Shown: piece after piece, positions 1 through 5,435 of the stretch
Layout: each line of letters starts with the position of its first letter
How positions within the stretch are numbered: the stretch's first letter is position 1
Assembly (NCBI GenBank): GCA_026393955.1
Contig: JAPKZE010000426.1
Span: 1 to 6,064, forward strand
Direction of reading: 5' to 3'
Source: Candidatus Aminicenantota bacterium
GTDB lineage: Bacteria > Acidobacteriota > Aminicenantia > Aminicenantales > Saccharicenantaceae
Length of the DNA: 6,064 bases
Notes under the pieces: generated by a model
Told to the model about the DNA's origin: nothing
Databases searched by the model: none
The model's input: only the letters and a program-made list of their open reading frames with translations
Translations under genes and position numbers: made by a program

Positions 1-2
1 CC

Positions 3-395
3 GGCAAAAGCTGGTGGGTCAACCTGGGCCTCTTCAAGGACCTCGGCGGGCCCGGCGCGTTCGTCGTCGGCCAGTACGGCAACATCAACCTGGACCTCGT
101 CCGGAACGACATGCTCGGAGCGGTCGCGCTCGACGAGTGGCACGCCCTCCGCCTCGACATCGTGACCGGGGCCGACGATCCCCGGCTCGGCGCCCAGGAC
201 CTCCGTCTCGACTATTACCTCGACGGCGAGCTCAAGGCCTCCAGGATCCCCGAGGACAGCGCCATCCTCATCGATCCGGCCCGGACCGGGCTCGGTCCCC
301 ACCGCAGCCTCGTCGTCAACCGCGACGGATACGAGGGCGACGCCTACGGGTACTTCGACAACATCCGCGCCCGCTATAAGAACCGCGTCGCCTGA
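3..395 (+). CDS. C-terminal fragment of a ConA-like (LamG-type) domain protein, 5'-truncated by the window edge
   Basis: The reading frame is open from the first bases and ends at TGA 393-395, leaving 130 residues of a longer protein. Visible pattern: a run of short beta-strand-like segments, a 'DEWHALRLDIVTG' stretch, then 'LDYYLDGELKAS', and at the very end 'GYFDNIRARYK'. The order 'W..lrl... / Y.dG.... / g..y.DNirv.y' is what is usually seen at the end of concanavalin A-like lectin/glucanase jelly-roll domains (LamG, laminin-G-like and DUF1080-type proteins). From that I infer carbohydrate binding or glycan hydrolysis outside the cytoplasm. The catalytic or other N-terminal part and any signal peptide are outside the window, so enzymatic activity cannot be judged. 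The gene converges on the GPP34 gene with 42 nt between stop codons. The in-frame ATG at 111 is internal and is not the start. Confidence 0.72.
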   Translation, partial: GKSWWVNLGLFKDLGGPGAFVVGQYGNINLDLVRNDMLGAVALDEWHALRLDIVTGADDPRLGAQDLRLDYYLDGELKASRIPEDSAILIDPARTGLGPHRSLVVNRDGYEGDAYGYFDNIRARYKNRVA

Positions 396-437
396 CCGGG
401 GCGGACGGATCGGGACCGCCGCTGGGCTCGCAGCGGG
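396..437. terminator. Convergent intergenic hairpin, possible bidirectional terminator
   Basis: Between the two facing stop codons there is a perfect 6-bp inverted repeat: CCGCTG at 419-424 and CAGCGG at 431-436, with a 6-nt loop. Its position is right for a terminator shared by converging genes. There is no T-run after it on either strand, so it is not a canonical intrinsic terminator. It may be a Rho-dependent pause or mRNA-end stabilising structure, or chance in GC-rich DNA. Confidence 0.3.
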
Positions 438-1097
438 TTAACTGCCTCCGGCTGCCGCGGCGACCACGGCCGCTTTGGCCGCCTCGACCACGCGGGCGAC
501 GGCGTTGCCGACCGGCTGGCTCGCGCTGATCTCCTTGGCCCGCTTCTTCGCCTCGCGACGCTCTCCCTTGTCGAAGAGCATCCCCGTCAGCTCGCAGGCG
601 TGAACGAGGCTGATCAGGGCGGCCGTCCGCGCGTCGGGCGGCGTCATACCGCGCAGGGCCTGGCGGACCCTCTCCCGGATGCCGTACTCCGGCATGGGAT
701 CGGTTTGCGGATAGCGCTTCGTCGGGAAGATCAGGAGCAGGCGGTGCTCCTCCTTCTGCAAGATCCTTTTGTCGACCAGGCGGTCCGCGAGCTTCCTCCG
801 GATCTTGCCGGCCGAGCGGCCGATCTTGCCGACCCAATGCCTGAGGTCGCGCGTCTTCGCGGACGCGCGGACGAGGCCAAGGACCTCGTCCAAGACTTCG
901 TCCCGGGCCGCACCGGAAGAGGCCGCGACGACCGCCTTCCCCTCGATGCGAAGGAGTCCGGCTTCGACGAGCTCGACGAGGAGCGCGCCGGCCAGACCGT
1001 AGGGCAGGCCCATCGATCCCGCCATCAGAACGGTCCCCTTCTCGTCGTTCAGGGCCAGGAGCAGCAGCTCCTCGGCCAGGCTCAGTTTCTTGTCCAT
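438..1097 (-). CDS. GPP34 (GOLPH3/Vps74-like) domain protein
   Basis: A 219-residue protein, about the length of a single GPP34 domain. Landmarks: 'LSLAEELLLLALNDEKGT' at 5-22 (the family's opening 'EElLLLgL.d..G'), 'GLAGALLVELVEAGLL' at 34-49, 'DEVLDEVL' at 66-73, W88 in 'RHWVGKIG', 'IRRKLADRLVDKRIL' at 99-113 followed by the hairpin 'EEHRLLLIFPTKRYP' at 116-130, then 'DARTAALISLVHACEL' at 155-170. These match human GOLPH3 segments such as 'VRERLAKNLVEKG', 'FLLFD' and 'LLALIYLAHA' in the same order. Eukaryotic members bind PI4P on Golgi membranes and sort glycosyltransferases; the role in bacteria is unclear. There is no signal peptide, so it is probably cytoplasmic and perhaps peripheral to the membrane. 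The start is ATG 1095-1097, preceded by AGGAGG (minus strand, 1104-1109) at 6-nt spacing; the frame runs open much further upstream, but that is inside the hydrolase gene. It lies 26 nt after the hydrolase stop, so the two are likely cotranscribed. The tail (197-219) is Ala-rich. Confidence 0.9.
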   Translation of the reverse strand: MDKKLSLAEELLLLALNDEKGTVLMAGSMGLPYGLAGALLVELVEAGLLRIEGKAVVAASSGAARDEVLDEVLGLVRASAKTRDLRHWVGKIGRSAGKIRRKLADRLVDKRILQKEEHRLLLIFPTKRYPQTDPMPEYGIRERVRQALRGMTPPDARTAALISLVHACELTGMLFDKGERREAKKRAKEISASQPVGNAVARVVEAAKAAVVAAAAGGS

Positions 1098-1123
1098 CGT
1101 CGTCCTCCTGTCCGGTGCAAAGT

Positions 1124-3874
1124 TCACTCCCCTATTAATACGAGACGCACGGGGCCGCGGAGGCCGGATCCCGAAAATTCCCCATAGCTGTTGTTGATCA
1201 GGTTGGCGACGCGAACCCGGATCTCGTTCGGGCCGGGCCGGAGGGCGTCCCCGATGGCGTAAACGTGCGGGCCCCAGATGCGGGCGCCGCAGCTCCGGCC
1301 GTTCACCCAGACCTCGGCGACGTGGTCGACCTGGCCGAGATCGAGGCTCATCCCCTTCTCCGGCCTCTCGACCGTGACCGTTTTGGTGTAATCGAGCAGG
1401 CCGCTGAACTTCTTCAGACCCCAAGCGCTCCAATCCTCGAGCGGCTTCTCGACGCCCTCCTTGAATTCGGCCGGCGGGGCCATCGGATACTCCGTCACCG
1501 GCTGGATGGCCGGATCGAAGGTGACAGTCCAGGGCCCCTCGACCGTCGCGACCGCCTCGGTCGCAGGGATCCGTTCGGGAGGCCCGGCGAGCGCCGGCGC
1601 CTTCGGGTCGAAGACGAGCCAATAGGCTTCATAAGGCTTGAACACGAGGGTTGACTCGCTTCCCGACCCCGCATCGGCCGAAGCGACCGGACTGATAGAG
1701 CCGGTCTCGCAGTCCCAGATCGACGCGGCGCCCCGCGCCCCAAGGACCGAGATCCGGCCCGTCTGCCACGACTCCGTGTTGTTGGCCAGCCAGTAGAACT
1801 CCCGGCCGTCGACTCGGCGATGATGCTTGAGCATCGGGAAGGCGCCGGACGCGAAGGTGATCGGGCTTTCGAGACCGGACACGACGGCCCCCCCCTCGAA
1901 GAGCGCCTTTAGGCCGCCCTCCGGGCAGGCTGTGAACGTCGGCTGTGAACGGAGCGCGTTCATCAGCTCTGTCATGCGCGGATCGCCCATCCCCCGCTCG
2001 GCGGACGCCGCCGGAAGCTCGGCCAGGGCGTAGACGCGCCCGCCGGCCCTGGCGAATTCGACCATCTTCCTCGCTGCTTCGATCGGGAGGATGTCGAGCG
2101 CCGGCAGGACCAGCGTCCGGAAGGCGAGATCGCCGCGGATGAGGCTCCCCTTATCGACGTTCATCTGCCCGAGATAATGACGGTCGGCGACGAGGAACTC
2201 GGTCCCGGCCGCGGTCAGGTCGTCGATGGCCCGGGCGTAGATCCGGTCGATCGTGTTGATGCGTTTTCCCGCCGGCTCCTTCTCCGGGAACTTCCACATA
2301 TCGACGTCGAGGAGCCCGGCGTCGGCCTGGAGCCAGGCGGATTCGATCGGGTTGTAGAGGAGGACGTCGGCGACGGCGCGGCCCTGCGAGTTGACGAAGC
2401 TGGCCCGCCGCACGAAATCGGTCCAGATGTGGAGATACGGGAACATCGGGTTTTCCGAATACCAGTCGGGCGGCCAGGGATTGCCCGTGAGCTTGCGGGC
2501 CGTGAACACGCCGTGCGGGATGACGTGGCTCATGCCCCAGGCGGTCACGGCGTTGGCGGCCTGCTTGAGGAAGGCCGGGTTGAAGGTGCCCCACGGCGTG
2601 CCTTCGAACGCGCCCGCGCCCATGAGCTCGGTCACGGCCCGCTGGCCCTCGAATTCCGCCACCGACTCGATCTCTTTGAAGTCGTGGACGCGGAGGGGCT
2701 TGCGGCCGAGGCAGTCCTGACCGGGCATGGTCACGCTGCGGAGCAGCTTCATGTGGTCGCCGACGGCGGAGACTTGGGGCTGGATACCCTCCTCCCAGAA
2801 ATGGATGGTCGTGTACATGCCGCGCTTCTCATGCCAGTCGGTCACGGCCTGGAAGGTCCCGGCGTAGATGTCGGAGACGAGGTCGAACCATTCCCAGCGG
2901 GCCCGGGCGAAGACGCCCTCGGCGTCGCGGTCGACGGAAAGCGGCAGCCAGAGGCGGATGTCGCGGCCGTAGCGCTCCCGGTAGCGCTCGTCGAGCGTCG
3001 CCGACCAGGCCAGGCCCCAGCCGTAGTCGCCCTCGTTGTCGATGAAATCGCCGGGGATGGACTTGCCGAGCCGGTCGCCGAGGCGGCGGGCATAGGGCTC
3101 GAGGGCCATGTCGATGAAAGCCGGAGCGAGGCGGGCGTCGAGGTAGTTGACGTTCGAGCCGTCGGCCCCGGCGTGGCTGTATGTGTTGAAGATGTAGACG
3201 CGCCAAGCGCCGCCGGTAGGCGCCTTCCAGGCGAAGGGAGCGCCGGAGCCGATGGTCCGGAGCGTCCGGCTCAGGATCATGCCGGACCCTGGTTCGATCT
3301 GCGCGGCGACGGCAAAGAAGGAGGCCGGGATGGCCGCCTCGGAGCCGCCGGGGACGTCGAGCTTTTCCCAGCTCAAGGACGCGGCGCGGAGCTCCGGATG
3401 GGCGGCGAGCATCCGGCCGTTGGCCTGGAAGCTCGGCCACCAGTATTCATCGCAATACCCGAGGTAGCTCTGCCGGGCCTCGGCCTCCTTGAGCGCGGCG
3501 TCGAACGAGGCGAACCACTTGTCGCCCAGCCACTCCGCGTCCGGGAGGTCGGGCGTCCCGACCATGGACCGGCGGGCGTGGGCGTAGCCGGGGCTGAAGC
3601 GCTGGCCGGACAGCGTCCGCGACATTTCGGCCATCTTGGCCGGGTCGAGCGGCTCGTCCCAGAACCAAAAGACGAACGGGGCATAGATCATGTCCGGGTC
3701 CTTGAAAGAGGCCCGGACCGCCTCGAACGGCACGGCGGTCCGGACGCCCCGGTTCGCGGACGCGGGGGCGGATGGAACCGGCGCGTCTTTCGACCGGCAC
3801 GACTCGAAGAGACCTGCGGAGCCGATCAGGACCGCGAAGACGAAAGCCGTTGTCAGATTGGTTCGTCGGGACAT
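1124..3874 (-). CDS. GH106-like glycoside hydrolase (alpha-L-rhamnosidase-type), putative lipoprotein
   Basis: A 916-residue exported enzyme. Residues 1-25 form a signal peptide (RR, then hydrophobic AFVFAVLIGSAGL) followed by C26 in 'FESC', a weak lipobox, then a Ser/Ala/Pro linker. The N-terminal half reads like a GH106-type barrel: 'FVFWFWDEPLDPAKMAEM' at 67-84, 'YCDEYWWPSFQANGRMLAAHPE' region at 140-161, 'DFIDNEGDYGWG' at 276-287, 'RYGRDIRLWLP' at 301-311, 'VTELMG' at 414-419, 'VIPHGVF' at 451-457, and 'QGRAVADVLLYNP' at 497-509. By family pattern, E281 and E416 are the candidate catalytic acid and base (inference). Residues about 780-915 form a C-terminal GH2-like sugar-binding jelly roll ('HVAEVWVNGRSCG', 'GPNEIRVRVANLINN'). 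The family cleaves terminal alpha-L-rhamnose from plant or algal polysaccharides; the actual substrate here is unknown. Start choice: ATG 3872-3874 has GGGAG (3882-3886) 7 nt upstream. An in-frame ATG at 3925 would lie at or upstream of the predicted transcription start. It is somewhat shorter than many GH106 members (about 1,000 residues or more) but shows no frameshift. First gene of the operon with the GPP34 gene. Confidence 0.83.
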   Translation of the reverse strand: MSRRTNLTTAFVFAVLIGSAGLFESCRSKDAPVPSAPASANRGVRTAVPFEAVRASFKDPDMIYAPFVFWFWDEPLDPAKMAEMSRTLSGQRFSPGYAHARRSMVGTPDLPDAEWLGDKWFASFDAALKEAEARQSYLGYCDEYWWPSFQANGRMLAAHPELRAASLSWEKLDVPGGSEAAIPASFFAVAAQIEPGSGMILSRTLRTIGSGAPFAWKAPTGGAWRVYIFNTYSHAGADGSNVNYLDARLAPAFIDMALEPYARRLGDRLGKSIPGDFIDNEGDYGWGLAWSATLDERYRERYGRDIRLWLPLSVDRDAEGVFARARWEWFDLVSDIYAGTFQAVTDWHEKRGMYTTIHFWEEGIQPQVSAVGDHMKLLRSVTMPGQDCLGRKPLRVHDFKEIESVAEFEGQRAVTELMGAGAFEGTPWGTFNPAFLKQAANAVTAWGMSHVIPHGVFTARKLTGNPWPPDWYSENPMFPYLHIWTDFVRRASFVNSQGRAVADVLLYNPIESAWLQADAGLLDVDMWKFPEKEPAGKRINTIDRIYARAIDDLTAAGTEFLVADRHYLGQMNVDKGSLIRGDLAFRTLVLPALDILPIEAARKMVEFARAGGRVYALAELPAASAERGMGDPRMTELMNALRSQPTFTACPEGGLKALFEGGAVVSGLESPITFASGAFPMLKHHRRVDGREFYWLANNTESWQTGRISVLGARGAASIWDCETGSISPVASADAGSGSESTLVFKPYEAYWLVFDPKAPALAGPPERIPATEAVATVEGPWTVTFDPAIQPVTEYPMAPPAEFKEGVEKPLEDWSAWGLKKFSGLLDYTKTVTVERPEKGMSLDLGQVDHVAEVWVNGRSCGARIWGPHVYAIGDALRPGPNEIRVRVANLINNSYGEFSGSGLRGPVRLVLIGE

Positions 3875-3930
3875 CGGATCTCTCCCTTCGGGCCGTCCTT
3901 TCGGTGGCAAAGGCCGGCCTATCACGGTTC

Positions 3931-3960
3931 ATGATATGCGCGGCCGTGGACGGGTGTCAA
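3931..3960 (-). promoter_or_regulatory. Sigma70-like promoter for the hydrolase-GPP34 operon
   Basis: On the minus strand a perfect -35 TTGACA (3960-3955) is followed after 18 nt by TATCAT (3936-3931), which matches the -10 consensus at five of six positions. The predicted transcription start is near 3924, giving a leader of about 50 nt to the ATG at 3874. This also argues against the upstream in-frame ATG at 3925. In this GC-rich background, such close consensus matches at the right place are unlikely to be chance. Confidence 0.72.
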
Positions 3961-4009
3961 CGAACCGGGATCGGCGGTATGAGTGTCGTGCCCCGGTCGG
4001 CCGTTGACA
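3955..4009. repeat. Interrupted inverted repeat spanning the two divergent -35 elements
   Basis: TGTCAACG at 3955-3962 is the exact reverse complement of CGTTGACA at 4002-4009. Just inside, ACCGGG at 3964-3969 is the exact reverse complement of CCCGGT at 3992-3997. The outer arms contain the two -35 boxes, so part of the symmetry comes from the opposed promoters themselves; the inner ACCGGG/CCCGGT pair does not follow from promoter consensus. It could be a shared operator for coordinated control of both directions. The regulator is not in the window. Confidence 0.45.
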
Positions 4010-4033
4010 AGCGGCCCCGGCGACGCCTATAGT
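4004..4033 (+). promoter_or_regulatory. Sigma70-like promoter for the 4118 secreted-protein gene
   Basis: A perfect -35 TTGACA at 4004-4009 and a -10 TATAGT at 4028-4033 (five of six consensus positions) are separated by 18 nt. Predicted transcription starts near 4040, giving a leader of about 78 nt before the ATG at 4118. The leader contains a short perfect hairpin, TCCGG (4056-4060) with CCGGA (4065-4069). The promoter lies 43 nt, -35 to -35, from the divergent hydrolase promoter. Confidence 0.75.
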
Positions 4034-4117
4034 TCGGACAAGAACCAGCCCCAGCTCCGGTCGGCCGGAAGATGCGTTCCGGCGGGAGCCGAGAGGCGTC
4101 CCGTGAGGAGGCCAACC

Positions 4118-5287
4118 ATGAAGCGTCTTGCGGCCGTCTTCCTTATCGGCCTTTCCGTTGTCTTCATCTCCGCGCCCGCGCGTCCGCAGGCCTCGCCTCA
4201 AGCCCGGCCGGCTCAGCCCTCCCCCGTCCCGGGCGGAGCCCCGCTCGTCTTCCGCAACCAGGTCGTCTTCGACCAGCAGGGTCTCGGGCTGGAATACCTC
4301 CGGATGCTCGTTCCCAAGGATTGGGCCTTCGACGGCGGCATCGCCTGGAATTTCGCCAAGAACCCGCCCGAAGCGTTCCTGGTCTACACGGTCGCCAGCC
4401 CGGACGGAAACTCGGTCATCCAGCAATTCCCTTACGCGAACATGTACTGGTCGCCGGACCAGCAGCTCCAATATTCGTTCGCCCAGATGGGCAGCACGAT
4501 CATGCAGACCATGGGCGCGATCGATTTCCTCCAGCGCGCCTTCATTCCCCAGGTCCGCCAGGGGGTGAGCGACATCAAGGTCATCGAAACACAGCCTCTC
4601 CCGGCCGTGGCCCAGCAAGCCCAGGCCGTCACCAACCTGACGCTCAACCTGTTCGGCCAGATCTCGCCGCCCAACGCCCCCTATCAAACGCAGGCCGACG
4701 CCGGGCGGGTCAAGGTCGAATACACGGTGAACGGGCGCCGGATCATCGAAGATTTCACGTCGGTCGTCACCTATTACATCACCAACAGCCCGACGCTCTC
4801 GGGCATGGTCGTCCCGAGCGTCAGCTGGTCGCCCTCCGTCACGTCCTTCCGCGGCCCGGCCGAGGAGATGCCGGCCAAGATCCGGACGTTCCAGATCGCC
4901 CTGATGTCCCGCGTCGTCAATCCGGTCTGGCAGGTGAGCTATACGCGGCTTTGCGCCCTGGTTACGCGCGAAAAGCTCCGCCAGCAGCAGGCGATCTTCG
5001 CCCGCTACCAGCAGATCCACAAGACTCTCGAGGAATGCAACGACATCATCTGGCAGACCTATCAGAACAAGAGCGCCGCCCAGGACCGGATGTTCGACAG
5101 CTACAGCCAGGCGCTGCGGGGCGTGGACACCTACGTCGACCCGGTCAACAACTGGAACGTCGAGCTGCCGACGGGCTACGACAACGCCTGGACGAACGGC
5201 ACGGATTATGTCTTCAGCGACAGCGCCAGCTTCAACCCGAACACCCTCTCGGGGGGGAACTGGCAGAAGATGACCCCCAAGCGCTGA
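4118..5287 (+). CDS. Secreted protein of unknown function with a conserved-looking C-terminal module
   Basis: A 389-residue protein. Residues 1-24 are a typical Sec signal peptide (MKR, hydrophobic LAAVFLIGLSVVFIS, then APARPQA with likely cleavage around A21 to A25), followed by a Pro/Ala/Gln-rich linker to about residue 40. The mature part opens with 'FRNQVVFDQQGLGLEYLRMLVPKDW', followed by mixed strand and helix sequence. 'RLCALVTREKLRQQQAIFARYQQIHKTLEECND' (about 277-309) is helical and possibly coiled-coil. The last 60 residues ('GVDTYVDPVNNWNVELPTGY', then 'AWTNGTDYVFSDSASFNPN') resemble a 'Y.DP....VeLp.GY..aW.n...Y.lsd...FnPN' tail that I recall from other secreted bacterial hypotheticals; no function is known to me. 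Start: ATG 4118-4120 with TGAGGAGG (4104-4111) 6 nt upstream; the frame's earlier ATG at 3983 is upstream of the promoter. Periplasmic or extracellular location is inferred. A G7 run at 5251-5257 near the 3' end is a possible sequencing-error spot. Confidence 0.88.
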   Translation: MKRLAAVFLIGLSVVFISAPARPQASPQARPAQPSPVPGGAPLVFRNQVVFDQQGLGLEYLRMLVPKDWAFDGGIAWNFAKNPPEAFLVYTVASPDGNSVIQQFPYANMYWSPDQQLQYSFAQMGSTIMQTMGAIDFLQRAFIPQVRQGVSDIKVIETQPLPAVAQQAQAVTNLTLNLFGQISPPNAPYQTQADAGRVKVEYTVNGRRIIEDFTSVVTYYITNSPTLSGMVVPSVSWSPSVTSFRGPAEEMPAKIRTFQIALMSRVVNPVWQVSYTRLCALVTREKLRQQQAIFARYQQIHKTLEECNDIIWQTYQNKSAAQDRMFDSYSQALRGVDTYVDPVNNWNVELPTGYDNAWTNGTDYVFSDSASFNPNTLSGGNWQKMTPKR

Positions 5288-5297
5288 GGACGGACCG

Positions 5298-5311
5298 GCG
5301 GGAAGGCCCGC
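5298..5311 (+). terminator. Weak hairpin after the 4118 gene
   Basis: GCGGG (5298-5302) and CCCGC (5307-5311) form a 5-bp stem with loop AAGG, beginning 10 nt after the stop codon. No T-tract follows, so this is at best a Rho-independent-like remnant or RNA-stabilising stem. The following gene has its own promoter-like sequence, consistent with transcription ending somewhere here. Confidence 0.25.
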
Positions 5312-5346
5312 GGCCGCTCCTCGAGGCGGATAGGACTTAGGTCCAA

Positions 5347-5375
5347 TTGAAACCCGCTCCGGGGTCCGGTATATG
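5347..5375 (+). promoter_or_regulatory. Probable sigma70-like promoter for the beta-barrel gene
   Basis: TTGAAA (5347-5352) and TATATG (5370-5375) are separated by 17 nt, in a locally AT-richer patch of the 148-nt gap between the two + strand genes. Matches to consensus are five of six and four of six. The transcription start would be near 5382, about 54 nt before the start codon. The heptamer TAGGTCC occurs on both sides, at 5338-5344 and 5384-5390. Confidence 0.5.
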
Positions 5376-5435
5376 GTCTCTTGTAGGTCCTAGTCCCCCG
5401 CGACCGCGGCGGAGCGGAATCCTGAGGAAAGGGGA

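Noticed and set aside
600..1187. 195-residue + strand open frame opposite the GPP34 gene
   Set aside because: Antisense to a clear GPP34 protein; composition is Arg/Asp/Leu-rich shadow with no motif.
1098..1622. Long N-terminal extension of the GPP34 frame into the hydrolase gene
   Set aside because: The extension is a shadow of the hydrolase C-terminus. GPP34 homology begins at the ATG at 1097, which has an ideal AGGAGG at 6-nt spacing.
3875..3925. Upstream ATG (3925) giving a 933-residue hydrolase
   Set aside because: It would sit at the predicted transcription start, has no RBS in the leader, and would bury the signal peptide behind 17 Arg/Pro/Gly-rich residues.
2177..3934. 585-residue open frame on the + strand opposite the hydrolase gene
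   Set aside because: It is exactly antisense to a recognisable GH106-like protein with RBS and promoter. The translation is a low-complexity Gly/Val/Glu/Arg/Asp mix typical of GC-rich antisense frames, with no domain pattern.
3929..5020. 363-residue minus-strand open frame opposite the secreted-protein gene
   Set aside because: Its translation is Asp/Arg/Gly/Leu-rich shadow sequence without motifs, and it covers both divergent promoters. The + strand gene has signal peptide, RBS and promoter.
4072..5340. 422-residue + strand open frame overlapping the secreted-protein gene
   Set aside because: It is a shifted frame of the real gene, Arg/Pro/Gly-rich and without signal peptide or a proper RBS; it stays open only because stop codons are rare at this GC content.
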